64,000 nucleotides of DNA from Selenomonas sp. AB3002 (GCF_000702545.1 NZ_JNIO01000008.1:1674001-1738000); one strand, 5' to 3'; counted from the stretch's first letter, positions 1 to 9,989 are shown. Notes: generated by a model not told the origin, from the sequence alone. A program made the numbers and translations.

Positions 1-1355
1 AGGTCAGTCACCGCATCTTCCTTCATGTACTTCACCAGCATGCCCTCGCCGATGACAAAGCCTGAGCTGTTGGTAGGAGTGTTCCAGCCTCCATAAGCCT
101 TGATCTTGAAGAGCATATCCTTCTTCCTGAGATTCTCCATCAGGGCGTTGTCAGAACCGTTGGCATAGGCCACATCAGCTATGGCTACCGGATATCCCTT
201 GCCCACATAGTCACTCACCAGGTCCATGAAGTAGTCAGTGCCCTCCCGGGAACTGCCGTCATTGCTGCGCCAGTTGGCCTCATAAGTCTTGCCATTGGGA
301 TTGGTATTGACCACCAGCACCAGGTCGGCCTTCTCCGGGGAATTCACCTGCAAGCCGCCGCTTGCGTTGATGGCAGAATCAATGGAAGCCCCCATGGTTT
401 CGTCAGAATAGGCGGGGATGGTCTTTGCGCCACGACCCCAGTTGTACCGAACGTAAACAAAGGGAACTTCACGCCTGATGTCATTTACCGCCCGGGCCAT
501 GAGGAGCATGCCTATCTCATCAATGCCTGCCATGGCCTGGAACTTGGATGCATCCAGCTTTCCGGCCGCAGCCAACAGATGACGGCTCTCCAGATGAGTC
601 TGGGACAGGGGGGCGTTATCATCCCTGCCCAGCACCAGATAATTGAAGGTGTTGTTGCCTGCCAGTTTCATCAGGCTTTCATTGGCAGCGTAGTTCTTCT
701 TCCGGCGTCCCAGCCAGTCCTGAAGGTCTTTTTTGGGTATCAGCCGCTCCAGGAATGACACTTCCTTGCGTTCCCGGGAAGTAAGGCCCTCCGTTTCTTC
801 CTTGTCCTTCAGCCCCGTATACCTGAAGATGTCAGCCCCATAACGCCTGTAATAATCCGGTTCCTCATGACCTGAGGCCTCACCATTCCTGGGAGTGCGC
901 ATGATGGAACTGAAGACATAGAGCTGCATGTTGGGATGATTCGCGCGAAATTCCCTGAAGCGTTTTACTCTGGCCTCCACCTCTGCCTGGGAGAAATTAT
1001 GCTTGCGGGAGCCCACCAGGCTGCCGTAAAGCATGGCATCAGAGGAAATCACTGCCGCATCTGCTTCCTCAGAGTTTTCCTCCAGCCACTGCCAGAGCAC
1101 TTCAGGATTCCCCAGATTGGTACGGTTCCCCAGCTTTTCATCCGGCGGCACCACCACCTGATAGCCGATTTTTTCCACCACTTCCGCCGTCTGCTTGTTG
1201 GAAATGGGGCGATTGTCGTGGGGCACATAGATGATCTTGGGCACGGGGTTTTCTACTTTCTTCCGCGCCTCACCTGCCAAAGGCATCATAAGCAGGGCAG
1301 CCCCCACCAGTGCTGCCGCTGCTTTCATGAAATTTTTCCCTGCTGTAATCCTCAT
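1..1355 (-). CDS. DUF4127 family protein, 3' end cut by the window edge
   Basis: The frame is open from an ATG at 1355 to the left edge, giving about 451 residues without a stop. It begins with a hydrophobic signal-like segment (alanine and leucine rich, residues 9-28) that ends near LAGEA, so the product is probably exported. The text following it (YVPHDNRPISN, then SSDAMLYGSLVGSR) matches the DUF4127 family, whose members carry a D-x-R-P motif and an S-D-A-x-x-Y-G motif. The biochemical role of that family is not established. The start lies 1 base after the stop of the upstream gene, so the two are probably co-transcribed. The C-terminus lies outside the window. Confidence 0.8.
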   Translation of the reverse strand, partial: MRITAGKNFMKAAAALVGAALLMMPLAGEARKKVENPVPKIIYVPHDNRPISNKQTAEVVEKIGYQVVVPPDEKLGNRTNLGNPEVLWQWLEENSEEADAAVISSDAMLYGSLVGSRKHNFSQAEVEARVKRFREFRANHPNMQLYVFSSIMRTPRNGEASGHEEPDYYRRYGADIFRYTGLKDKEETEGLTSRERKEVSFLERLIPKKDLQDWLGRRKKNYAANESLMKLAGNNTFNYLVLGRDDNAPLSQTHLESRHLLAAAGKLDASKFQAMAGIDEIGMLLMARAVNDIRREVPFVYVRYNWGRGAKTIPAYSDETMGASIDSAINASGGLQVNSPEKADLVLVVNTNPNGKTYEANWRSNDGSSREGTDYFMDLVSDYVGKGYPVAIADVAYANGSDNALMENLRKKDMLFKIKAYGGWNTPTNSSGFVIGEGMLVKYMKEDAVTD

Positions 1356-1356
1356 T

Positions 1357-2070
1357 TTACTTCCCATCATTTCCTGCCTTTATCTCCTCCCCTTTGCCTT
1401 TGAGAAGGCCCTTCAGGTCATCTTTCACATCATCCGGTATATGCAGTTCCGTCTGGAACTCTATGCCGTTTTCCTTGGGAGTGGCACCTTTTATTTCAAT
1501 CATATCCAGCAGCCTGTGGCCGTGGAAGCGGGTCTGGCCAAAAGTAGAAGCAGCCAGCACCTGACCGCAGTCCACCTTCACATCATTGTGGCGGATGTCC
1601 ACAGGCAGATTGTCAAAGGCATCTGCCTTCCCCACCATGCGCTCCACCATGGACAGGGAAACCCGGGAGAAAATCCAGGACATGAGGCCATGGCCCGGCA
1701 TTTTTTTCTGCTGCACCTGGTAGACCATATAGGTCTTGTCTCCCTGGTGAATGAACTCTTTGATTTTCCCGGACAGCTTCAATTCTCCCTTTTGGGTAGA
1801 AGCTTCGATATCCAGCTTCCCATTCTCGTGAGAATGAAGCGCCAGCCTGTCCAGTCCCTGCTGAGGCTTCTTTTGCAATCCCTGCATGAGGGCTTCATTG
1901 ATGACCTCATCAGGCACGAAGAGCTTGCCCTCGCTGATTTCCTTCAGACTTTCCCTGGACCAGGTGCCGCGCACCACCTTGAGGGCGGGGCCGTAATCCT
2001 GCACCTTTTCCCTGAGTTCTCCCCAATCAATCTTCTGAACCTGCTCCACCCAGGCTGCTGGTAAATCCAT
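1357..2070 (-). CDS. unrecognised protein of a DUF2225-DUF4127 operon
   Basis: This gene encodes 237 residues and I do not recognise a family. There is no signal peptide or membrane segment. The protein is mixed charged and polar, with a lysine-rich tail. The middle (residues about 75-215) alternates short hydrophobic and charged stretches, as in a beta-rich lipid- or ligand-binding fold, but that is only an impression. The start codon overlaps the stop of the DUF2225 gene by one base (TAATG), a strong sign of translational coupling, and the DUF4127 gene follows 1 base later. The three genes therefore look like one operon. No function is proposed. Confidence 0.75.
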   Translation of the reverse strand: MDLPAAWVEQVQKIDWGELREKVQDYGPALKVVRGTWSRESLKEISEGKLFVPDEVINEALMQGLQKKPQQGLDRLALHSHENGKLDIEASTQKGELKLSGKIKEFIHQGDKTYMVYQVQQKKMPGHGLMSWIFSRVSLSMVERMVGKADAFDNLPVDIRHNDVKVDCGQVLAASTFGQTRFHGHRLLDMIEIKGATPKENGIEFQTELHIPDDVKDDLKGLLKGKGEEIKAGNDGK

Positions 2071-2768
2071 TAACTGCCTTCCTCCTTGCTCTCCTTCTTG
2101 GCAGCCCGCACATCCTCCCAGAGGTTGCGGGTCTTGTCGTAGAGTTTCGGGTCATTAGACCTGATATTATTATCTCCGATAATCCTTGAGAGATACTGGG
2201 TGGATTTCTCAATCTCACCCATGCGGTAATAAATAGCTCCAATGAGGTACATGCAGAGACCGTCTGACATGCCATTCAGAGGATACATTTCCGTGGTGAG
2301 GGACTTGTCGTAAAGTTCCGCCGCCCGCCCCAGCATTTCTACCTCGTTCTCACGTTCGCCGGCATCGCGGTAGATCCAGGCCAGCATGAGATAGAGGCCT
2401 GCCCGGCGATTCAGGGAAGCCTCCAGCATTTCCGCGTAGAAGATACCCAGCTTGAAGGAAGCCACCGCCTCAGCCTTGCCCCGCTCCTCCATGAATTCCA
2501 GCGCCATCCTCTTGTTGGCCAGGAACTCAGCTATCTTTTCCTTGTGCTTGGCAGGCATATTGCCCACAAAGATTTTTTCCTCAGCCGCAAAGCCGCAGTG
2601 CTCACAGAACCAGATTTTGTAATAGTAGGGATTGAAGTCTCTATAGTGGACGCACATATCCTCATCAGTGCTGAGGGTAATGAGCCGTGCCTTGGTCTTG
2701 GAAACCCGGGTCATCTTGCCACAGATAGGGCATTTTTTCTCCACCACAAAGGTATATTCGCTCATCAA
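2070..2768 (-). CDS. DUF2225 zinc-ribbon/TPR-like protein
   Basis: The product has 232 residues. Near the N-terminus it has a CPICG pair and about 40 residues later a CEHCG pair, which together look like a four-cysteine zinc site. This arrangement is typical of DUF2225. The rest is helical with a repeating pattern (LMLAWIYRDAG, then LIGAIYYRMGEIEKSTQYL) that resembles tetratricopeptide repeats, so a scaffold role is plausible but not shown. An AGGAGG-like site (GGGAGGTTC) precedes the ATG. It is the first gene of a three-gene operon with the two genes to its left. The family's function is unknown. Confidence 0.8.
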   Translation of the reverse strand: MMSEYTFVVEKKCPICGKMTRVSKTKARLITLSTDEDMCVHYRDFNPYYYKIWFCEHCGFAAEEKIFVGNMPAKHKEKIAEFLANKRMALEFMEERGKAEAVASFKLGIFYAEMLEASLNRRAGLYLMLAWIYRDAGERENEVEMLGRAAELYDKSLTTEMYPLNGMSDGLCMYLIGAIYYRMGEIEKSTQYLSRIIGDNNIRSNDPKLYDKTRNLWEDVRAAKKESKEEGS

Positions 2769-2846
2769 AAGAACCTCCCATCTATTAAATTTTCACCGCC
2801 ATAATAGCATACCACATATTCATGAAAAATTGAATTAGAGAGCATT

Positions 2847-2874
2847 AGAGGATTGCTGCTGGCAGCAATCCTCT
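2847..2874 (-). terminator. hairpin between the glycogen cluster and the DUF2225 operon
   Basis: A perfect 12-base stem (AGAGGATTGCTG paired with CAGCAATCCTCT) lies just after the stop of the GH13-GH77 gene. There is no immediate T-run on the minus strand; the nearest is about 20 bases further on. It may be a weak terminator or an mRNA-stabilising hairpin. Confidence 0.5.
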
Positions 2875-2895
2875 GTCCTTTAGGCCCGGAGCCTG

Positions 2896-5800
2896 TCAGC
2901 GCTCATATCGCACGCAGAGCTCTTTGAGCCTTTCTACATCAACTTCCATCAGATAGCCTGGCTTCAGGCACCACTTCCAGTTGAAGCCCACCGTGCCAGG
3001 CGTGTTCATGCGGTTGCGCTCATCAAGTCCCAGCAGGTCCTGCATGGGCACCATGGCCAGGCGGGCATCGCTGGCGTAGGCAAACTCCACCAGGCGCTCG
3101 CAGATTTCCCTGGGCCTGTCAGGACGTGCCTCCAAGAGGTATGCCACGGCGACTTTCATGGCATCATCAATATCATGATTGTACCAGCCCACGGTGGTGT
3201 TATTGTCGTGGGTGCCGGTGTAGACAATGCTGTTCTCCGGAGCCACAAAGCCAAAGCGGCCCATCTCACCGAAGTGGAGGGCGAAGTGCAGCACCTTCAT
3301 GCCCGGGAAGTCGCAGGCATCCCGCAGGGCCTCCACCTCATCGGTGATGATGCCCAAATCCTCTGCCACGATAGGCATATGGCCCAGGCTGCTTTTGATT
3401 TCATCAAAGAAAGGCTTGCATGGTCCCTTCACCCAACGGCCATTGATGGCAGTTTCCGCCTTGCCATCCACCTCCCAGTATGACTCAAAGCCACGGAAGT
3501 GGTCGATGCGCACGATATCCACCAGCCCGTAAAGCTTCCTGAAGCGCTTCTTCCACCAGTCATAATTCTCAGCTTCCATGGCCTGCCAGTTATACTGGGG
3601 GTTGCCCCAGAGCTGGCCTGTGGCGCTGAAGTAATCAGGCGGTACTCCCGCCACGGTCTTGGCCGTGCCATCGGGATTCAGGTCAAAGAGCTTCTGGTTG
3701 GCCCAGGCATCAGCACTGTCATGGGAAATGAAGATGGGCATATCTCCCATGATGGAGACGCCGTGGTCACGGGCGTAATCATGGAGCTTCTGCCACTGGG
3801 TATGGAAAATATACTGCAGGAACTTCTCGTAGCCCACAGTCTCGTGAAGTTTTCCGGCTATGACCTTCATAGCCTGCTTGTCCCTGTGTTTCAGTGTCTT
3901 GGGCCAATCAATCCAGGAAGCTCCTTTCTGGTCCTTCTTGATGGCCATGAAGAGGGCATAATCATCCAGCCAGTAGGCCTCCCTCTGGCAGAAAGCTTCA
4001 TACTCCCCGTCCTTGGCTGCTTCCTTGGCAAACTTGGCATAGGCTTTCTTCAGGCACTTGGCCTTGAAAGCCTGCACCCGCTCAAAGTCCACGAAGGAAC
4101 TTCCTCCGGCATAAGGAAGCTTGGCCTCGCTGGCAGTAATCCACTTTTTCTCAATAAGCTCATCGATGTCAATCAGCAGGGGATTGCCTGCAAAAGCCGA
4201 GGGTGACTGATAGGGTGAATAGCCAAAGCCCACAGGCCCCAGCGGCAGTATCTGCCAGACAGTCTGGCCCGCTTCATGCAGGAAATCGATAAACTTGTAA
4301 GCCTCCTTGCCAAAATCACCGATGCCATACTTTGAGGGCAGGCAGGTGGGATGCAGGAGCACGCCAGCCTGGCGGGGATACTTCCTGACAGGCTTGACCG
4401 CTTTGAGCACCAGCGGCTTCAGATCCTGCAGCTTCAGGTGGAGACGTCCCCGCACCACGGTATAGCGCTCCCTGCGTTCCGAGAGCACATCCTCCAGTTC
4501 CCCGGACACGAAATCGCTGACATCGATATCTATGTGCTCCCACTCTGCATTGCGGTTGAAGGCGATGATGAAGACGCCATCCTCTGCCGGTGCCCCGAAC
4601 ACATCCTTGCCTCCCCGTATGACCCGGGTATAAGCAATGACGTTGCCGGAAGCGTAAAGAGGCAGGATCATCCCTGTCTGCAAAACCTGATTCTCATTGC
4701 GCAGCTTGATGAGCTTCCTGTAGAAGTCCTGTATCTCTTCATCTCCCCCGCTCCACTTGTAGGGACGGCGGTTGTAGGGATCCTTGAACCCCTCCATGCC
4801 TATCTCATCCCCGTAGTAGATGCAGGGCACCCCGGGATAGGTCATCTGCCAGGCAGCTGCCATGAGGAGCCGTGCCTTGCCCAGGGAATAGTGGACATGA
4901 TCCATTTTGGCCCGGGACTGCTCGACGGCAGGCATGCCGTCATAGTAAGGAGCTTCGCCCAGATAGGTGATAGCCCTGTGCACATCATGGCTGCCAATGA
5001 GGTTCATCATGGCGTATAGATTTTCCCTGGGGTAATTCTCAATCATGCTGGTAAGCCTGCGAAGCGCCAGATTTCCGTCCACCCGCCCCATCAGGAAATC
5101 GAAGATGATTTCCCGGAAGGGATAGTTCATGGCAGAATCCATTTCCTGACCGCAGAGGTATTCCCTGGGCACCCCATAGGCTACCTTGTGGGAGCAATCC
5201 TCCCAGACCTCGCCAATCATCACGGCCTCAGGATTTGTTTTCTTGAGCTCCGCATAGAAGCTCTGGGAGAAAGGCTCCGGCAGCTCGTCGATGACATCAA
5301 GGCGCCAGCCCATTACCCCTTCCTTCATCCAGTGATGGAGCACACTGTCCTTGCCTGTGATAATGAAGTCCATATAGGAAGGCGTGGTTTCCTGCACATT
5401 GGGCAGGGTATTGAAATCCCACCAGCTGTCATACTCATGGGGCCAGTTGCGGAAGCAGAACCAGTCATAATAGGGCGAATCCTTGGACTGATAAGCCCCC
5501 ACTGTATCATATTCACCCTTGCGGTTGAAATAACGACTGTTGCTGCCCGTATGGCTGAAAACACCGTCAATGATGATGCGGATGCCCTTCTCTTTGGCAG
5601 CCTCGATGAGATGCCTGAAATCCTCGTTGGTGCCGAGAATCGGATCTACCTTATGATAGTCGCCAGTATCATAGTGATGATTGCTCTCCGACTCAAAGAC
5701 CGGGTTCATGTAAATGACGGAAATCCCCAGTTCCTTCAGGTAGTCAAGCTTCTCCTCTATGCCCTTGAAATTCCCGCCGAAGAAATCATAGGCCACGATT

Positions 5801-6351
5801 TCCTTTGTATCCGGATCCTTGTAGTAACATGGCTCGTCTTCCCAGTTGGCATGGTATACCGCCCCCTTCTTGGGGATTAGCTTGTCCCCGTGGCGGTGGA
5901 AGCGGTCCGGAAAAATCTGGTACATGACACTGTGCTTGAACCAGTCCGGCGTCTTTGCCCCCTTGTTATAAACCGTGATCTGATAGGAGTAGGGCACCGT
6001 GTCATAGACGTCCCCCTTGCCCCCCAGCATCTCCGGATTGTTGCCATAGTAACAGGTACCCTGTGAGGTATTGATAATGAAATAATACCAGAGGAGACAG
6101 CCCTTTTCGGGCATTTCCAGCTCTGTGCTGTAGAAATGATCCGCCGAACCCTCTGCATGGTTTTTGTCCTGCAAAGTGACAAGAGTCTCTCCCTTGCGCT
6201 CCTGCCACAGGCGCAGCAGCACCTGCTTGATGGCAAGCTCCGTATGTATCCTTATCCCCAGCTTCACCTTGGAACCGGCTTCCGCCGCCCCGATGGTTGA
6301 ACGATAATAGACGTTATGGGAATTATGCTCGACATTATGTCTATCCAGCAT
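2896..6351 (-). CDS. bifunctional GH13 alpha-glucanase / GH77 4-alpha-glucanotransferase fusion
   Basis: The 1151-residue product joins two enzymes. Residues 1-130 look like a starch-binding or CBM34-type N-domain. Residues about 135-645 are a GH13 barrel, with DGVFSH at 262, GWRLDVIDE (nucleophile Asp352), GEVWED (acid/base Glu381) and IGSHD (Asp456). Residues about 658-1150 are a complete GH77 MalQ-like enzyme with VRIDHFRGF (Asp950), VAEDLG (Glu997) and THDNN (Asp1049). Together they could cut branches or linear maltodextrins and disproportionate the products. No signal peptide is present, so it acts in the cytoplasm. It is the last gene of the glycogen cluster, behind a terminator-like hairpin. 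All catalytic residues expected of both families are visible. Confidence 0.93.
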   Translation of the reverse strand: MLDRHNVEHNSHNVYYRSTIGAAEAGSKVKLGIRIHTELAIKQVLLRLWQERKGETLVTLQDKNHAEGSADHFYSTELEMPEKGCLLWYYFIINTSQGTCYYGNNPEMLGGKGDVYDTVPYSYQITVYNKGAKTPDWFKHSVMYQIFPDRFHRHGDKLIPKKGAVYHANWEDEPCYYKDPDTKEIVAYDFFGGNFKGIEEKLDYLKELGISVIYMNPVFESESNHHYDTGDYHKVDPILGTNEDFRHLIEAAKEKGIRIIIDGVFSHTGSNSRYFNRKGEYDTVGAYQSKDSPYYDWFCFRNWPHEYDSWWDFNTLPNVQETTPSYMDFIITGKDSVLHHWMKEGVMGWRLDVIDELPEPFSQSFYAELKKTNPEAVMIGEVWEDCSHKVAYGVPREYLCGQEMDSAMNYPFREIIFDFLMGRVDGNLALRRLTSMIENYPRENLYAMMNLIGSHDVHRAITYLGEAPYYDGMPAVEQSRAKMDHVHYSLGKARLLMAAAWQMTYPGVPCIYYGDEIGMEGFKDPYNRRPYKWSGGDEEIQDFYRKLIKLRNENQVLQTGMILPLYASGNVIAYTRVIRGGKDVFGAPAEDGVFIIAFNRNAEWEHIDIDVSDFVSGELEDVLSERRERYTVVRGRLHLKLQDLKPLVLKAVKPVRKYPRQAGVLLHPTCLPSKYGIGDFGKEAYKFIDFLHEAGQTVWQILPLGPVGFGYSPYQSPSAFAGNPLLIDIDELIEKKWITASEAKLPYAGGSSFVDFERVQAFKAKCLKKAYAKFAKEAAKDGEYEAFCQREAYWLDDYALFMAIKKDQKGASWIDWPKTLKHRDKQAMKVIAGKLHETVGYEKFLQYIFHTQWQKLHDYARDHGVSIMGDMPIFISHDSADAWANQKLFDLNPDGTAKTVAGVPPDYFSATGQLWGNPQYNWQAMEAENYDWWKKRFRKLYGLVDIVRIDHFRGFESYWEVDGKAETAINGRWVKGPCKPFFDEIKSSLGHMPIVAEDLGIITDEVEALRDACDFPGMKVLHFALHFGEMGRFGFVAPENSIVYTGTHDNNTTVGWYNHDIDDAMKVAVAYLLEARPDRPREICERLVEFAYASDARLAMVPMQDLLGLDERNRMNTPGTVGFNWKWCLKPGYLMEVDVERLKELCVRYER

Positions 6352-6402
6352 TCTCTCACCCTCCCTTATCTTATCCAGACCTCTGCCAGGTACCTTTATG
6401 CG

Positions 6403-6427
6403 AAAAAGGGCGGCCTGCAGACCGCCC
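6403..6427 (-). terminator. rho-independent terminator after glgA
   Basis: On the minus strand GGGCGG and CCGCCC arms enclose an 8-base loop and are followed by TTTTTCG. It stands between glgA and the GH13-GH77 gene, so the last gene may be expressed only by read-through or from its own promoter. Confidence 0.75.
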
Positions 6428-6445
6428 CGTATTTCACTGCTTCAC

Positions 6446-7906
6446 TTACTCCGTCTTGCCCCCGGGAGCTTCCTTGGCCAGCAGCTTCTCATAGAGCTGC
6501 TTGTATTCCCTGGCCGACTCTGCCCAGCTGTAGTCGGAAGTCATGGCGTTGTTCACGATCTGGCGCCATTCCCCAGGATTCTCATAAGCTGAGAGTGCAC
6601 GTTTAAGTGAATACATCATTTCATGGGCGTTGTAATCCGAGAAGACAAAACCGTTGCCCTGCTTGGTATATTTATCATAAGGCACTACGGTATCCTTGAG
6701 ACCGCCCGTTTCACGAACCACCGGAATAGCGCCATAGCGCAGGGCTATGAGCTGGCCAATGCCGCAAGGCTCGTAGTTGGAAGGCATGAGGAAGATATCA
6801 GCTGCCGCATAGATGCGCTGAGCCAGCTGGTTGGAGAAATAAATGTTCACGGAAACCTTGTTGGGATAGCGCCATGCCAGCCCCTTGAACCAGTCCTCGT
6901 AAACCTTGTCGCCAGTACCCAGCAGCACGAACTGGATATCCTCATGCAGGAGTATCTCATCCATCATGCGCACGATGAGATCCATGCCCTTGGCAGCCAC
7001 CAGGCGGGAAACAAGTGCTACCATGGGCACCTGACGCTTGTTGGGCAGGCCCAAGAGATTCTGGAGCTCCGTCTTGTTGTCAGCCTTGCGGGAAGGATCC
7101 TCCACATCGTAAGTCTCAAAGAGATTCTTGTCCGTGCGGGGATTGTAAGTATCATAGTCAAGGCCATTGACGATGCCAAAGAGGTCATCCTTGCGGCTGC
7201 GCAGCAGGCCGTCCAGATGCTCGCCAAAATAGCCGTACTGGATTTCCTGGGCATAAGTCTTGCTGACGGTGGAAATGAAGTCGGAATAAATGATGCCGCC
7301 CTTCATGAAGTTCACCGCATCGTAGAACTCCAGGTCGCCATTGTTGAAATACTTCCAGTCCAGCGCCAGCACATCGGCCATGACATCCTTGGGGAAGACA
7401 CCCTGATACTTCAGGTTGTGGATAGTGTAGAGGGTGCGAATCCTCTCATAGCGCTCATCATCCTTATGCTCCAGCTTCAGGAACACGCTGATAAGGCCTG
7501 CGTGCCAGTCATTGCTGTGGATGATGTCCGGCCAGAAATCCATGGCAGGCAGGAGGCAGAGCACCGCACGGCAGAAGAAGGAGAACCTTTCTGCATCATC
7601 ATCGTAGCCATAGAAGCCTTCCCGGTTGTAGTATTCCTCATTATCCACAAAATAATAGGTAACACCCTCGTATTCCAGCTTCTCCAGGCCCACGAACTTC
7701 GTGCGCCAGGCCACGTTTATCTCGCCATCATAGACATGTTCCATCTTGGAGCGGTATTCCTCGGGGATTTTGCCAAACTTGGGCATAATGACCCGAACAT
7801 CAACTCCCTCCAGGCGCAGAGCCTTGGGAAGGGAACCTGCCACATCAGCCAATCCGCCGGTTTTAGCAAAAGGCACCGCTTCCGATGCTACATACAGTAC
7901 ATTCAT
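6446..7906 (-). CDS. glgA: glycogen synthase
   Basis: The 486-residue product transfers glucose from ADP-glucose to the growing alpha-1,4-glucan. It shows the N-terminal KTGGLADV signature (Lys15) and the C-terminal EPCGIGQL and ETGGL motifs of GT5 starch/glycogen synthases. I place the start at MNVLYVASE because AGGAGG sits 8 bases before it. A longer in-frame ATG at 7963 would run into glgB and lacks a ribosome site. The gene follows glgB by about 50 bases and ends shortly before a terminator. Length is normal for the family. Confidence 0.96.
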   Translation of the reverse strand: MNVLYVASEAVPFAKTGGLADVAGSLPKALRLEGVDVRVIMPKFGKIPEEYRSKMEHVYDGEINVAWRTKFVGLEKLEYEGVTYYFVDNEEYYNREGFYGYDDDAERFSFFCRAVLCLLPAMDFWPDIIHSNDWHAGLISVFLKLEHKDDERYERIRTLYTIHNLKYQGVFPKDVMADVLALDWKYFNNGDLEFYDAVNFMKGGIIYSDFISTVSKTYAQEIQYGYFGEHLDGLLRSRKDDLFGIVNGLDYDTYNPRTDKNLFETYDVEDPSRKADNKTELQNLLGLPNKRQVPMVALVSRLVAAKGMDLIVRMMDEILLHEDIQFVLLGTGDKVYEDWFKGLAWRYPNKVSVNIYFSNQLAQRIYAAADIFLMPSNYEPCGIGQLIALRYGAIPVVRETGGLKDTVVPYDKYTKQGNGFVFSDYNAHEMMYSLKRALSAYENPGEWRQIVNNAMTSDYSWAESAREYKQLYEKLLAKEAPGGKTE

Positions 7907-7955
7907 GCCTTGTGTCCTCCTTTTATGGTAAACCTTGGTATAATTTATTTTTTCA

Positions 7956-9989
7956 TCAAGCACTCTTTATCTTCTTGCCGCCGCTTTCTTTCCGGGCAGC
8001 TTCGGTGGAAACCTTGACGGCTTCCTTATCTTCCCGTCCCTTCACTTCTGTGACCTGCTCTATTTCCGGAGCTATGTAGCCCGCTCCGGCCTGGCCCTTG
8101 ACCCTGAGGAAAATCGCAGCCAAAGGCGGCAGAGTCAAAGTGATGGACTGCTCACGTCCGTGCCAGGGCACATCCTCTGTCTGAAGGTCACCGGCATTTC
8201 TCACACCGCCGCCTCCATACCCCTTGTCATCGGAGTTGAATACCTCTACATAAATTCCCTTGGAAGGCACCCCCACCCGGTAACTCTCACGGAGTTCAGG
8301 GGTGAAATTGCAGAGCACGATAATGAAGTCGTTGCTATCCTTGGCCTTGCGGATAAAGGAAATGACGCTGTTCTCATTGTCATCGCAGTCAATCCACTTG
8401 AAGCCTTCCCAATCAAAGTCCACCTGCCAGAGTGCCTTGGTATCACAGTAGAACTTGTTGAGGGTCCTGGAATAAGTCTGCATGGCTTCGTGCATGGGAT
8501 ACTTCTGCACCAGATGCCAGTCCAATTCCTCATCATAGTTCCATTCGATGAACTGGCCGAACTCGCCCCCCATGAAGAGCAGCTTCTTGCCGGGGTGGGC
8601 AATCCAGTAGCCAAAGAAAACTCTGAGGCCCGCAAACTTCTGCCAGTAATCCCCGGGCATCTTGGAAATCAGCGAGCACTTGCCATGCACAACCTCATCA
8701 TGGGACAGGGGCAGCACGAAATTCTCCGAAAAGGCATACATGAAGGAAAAAGTCACCTTGTCATGGTTCCACTTGCGGTAGATAGGGTCCAGACTGACAT
8801 ACCTGAGCATATCGTTCATCCAGCCCATGTTCCACTTGTAGTTGAAGCCCATGCCTCCCATGTAGACAGGCTTGGAAATATTTGGCCAGGCCGTGGACTC
8901 CTCAGCAATCATGAGGGCCTGGGGGTGATATTTGAAGATGGCTTCATTGAGCTTCTTCAAAAAATCCATGGCTTCAAGATTGCCGGTGTCTCCGTACTTA
9001 TTGGGCTGCCATTCCCCTTCCTTCCTGCCGTAGTCCAGATAGAGCATATTGGCCACCGCGTCTATGCGCAGGCCGTCAATATGGAATTCCTCAAACCAGA
9101 ACATGGCATTGGAAATCAGGAAGCTCTGTACCTCCGTGCGGCCGTAGTCAAAATTGGTAGTGCCCCACTCCCAGTTCTCAGCCAGCTGTTCATTGTCAGA
9201 CTCGTAGAGATTCATGCCATCAAAGTGCCTGAGTCCCTGCTCGTCCTTGCAGAAATGGCCGGGCACCCAGTCCATGATGATGCCGATGCCATGCTGGTGG
9301 GCCTTGTCCACCAGGTACCGGAAATCATCAGGTGTGCCATAGCGGCTGGTCACCGCATAGTAACCTGTGGCCTGATAGCCCCAGGAGCCGTCAAAAGGAT
9401 GCTCGCAAAGGGGCATGAACTCAATGTGTGTATAGTGCATATCGCGCACATACTCAATGAGCTCATCTGCCATCTCCCGGTAGGAGAGGTACTCCCCGTC
9501 CTCCCGGCGCCGCCAGGAACCGGCGTGAACCTCATAGGTCAGCATGGGGCGGCTGTAAGAAGACTCATTTTTCTTCTGCTCCTGCCACTCCCCATCCTGC
9601 CAGTCGTAGTGGCTCATATCATACAGGCGGGAAGCTGTCCGGGGTTTCTTTTCCGCATAGAAGCCGTAGGGGTCGGCCTTCATGATATGAGGTCCCCCCC
9701 ACTGCGGCTCTATGGCGTACTTGTAAATGCCGCCTTCAGACAGCCCTGCTATGAAGACTTGCCAGATTTCCCCGTCCCCCACTTTTTCCATGTGGTTCAC
9801 CCGGGTATCCCAGCCGTTGAAATCCCCCACCACACTGACTGATTTGGCATGGGGAGCCCAGAGGGCAAAGCGCACTCCGGCCTTCCCCTCCCGGGTCTCA
9901 AAGTGAGCCCCCAGCATCTCATAAGCATGATAGTTGGTTCCCTGATGGAACAGGTACAGGTCAAACTCGCTGAGTTCGGAAGTCTTCAC
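7956..9989 (-). CDS. glgB: 1,4-alpha-glucan (glycogen) branching enzyme
   Basis: The 677-residue GH13 enzyme creates alpha-1,6 branches in glycogen. It has an N-terminal CBM48-type module (residues about 20-110, LWAPHAKSVSVVGDFNGW) and the branching-enzyme signatures DWVPGHF, GLRIDAVANMLYLDYGR (nucleophile Asp), IAEESTAWP (Glu) and LPLSHDEVVHGK. After the usual C-domain there is an extra charged tail of about 40 residues (REDKEAVKVSTEAARKE) not typical of the family. It sits between glgP and glgA in the same direction and cluster. Confidence 0.96.
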   Translation of the reverse strand: MKTSELSEFDLYLFHQGTNYHAYEMLGAHFETREGKAGVRFALWAPHAKSVSVVGDFNGWDTRVNHMEKVGDGEIWQVFIAGLSEGGIYKYAIEPQWGGPHIMKADPYGFYAEKKPRTASRLYDMSHYDWQDGEWQEQKKNESSYSRPMLTYEVHAGSWRRREDGEYLSYREMADELIEYVRDMHYTHIEFMPLCEHPFDGSWGYQATGYYAVTSRYGTPDDFRYLVDKAHQHGIGIIMDWVPGHFCKDEQGLRHFDGMNLYESDNEQLAENWEWGTTNFDYGRTEVQSFLISNAMFWFEEFHIDGLRIDAVANMLYLDYGRKEGEWQPNKYGDTGNLEAMDFLKKLNEAIFKYHPQALMIAEESTAWPNISKPVYMGGMGFNYKWNMGWMNDMLRYVSLDPIYRKWNHDKVTFSFMYAFSENFVLPLSHDEVVHGKCSLISKMPGDYWQKFAGLRVFFGYWIAHPGKKLLFMGGEFGQFIEWNYDEELDWHLVQKYPMHEAMQTYSRTLNKFYCDTKALWQVDFDWEGFKWIDCDDNENSVISFIRKAKDSNDFIIVLCNFTPELRESYRVGVPSKGIYVEVFNSDDKGYGGGGVRNAGDLQTEDVPWHGREQSITLTLPPLAAIFLRVKGQAGAGYIAPEIEQVTEVKGREDKEAVKVSTEAARKESGGKKIKSA

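Noticed and set aside
8160-9842. A 560-codon open frame on the plus strand opposite glgB
   Set aside because: It mirrors glgB, has no domain resemblance and no ribosome site. It exists because GC-rich coding DNA often lacks stops in the antisense frame.
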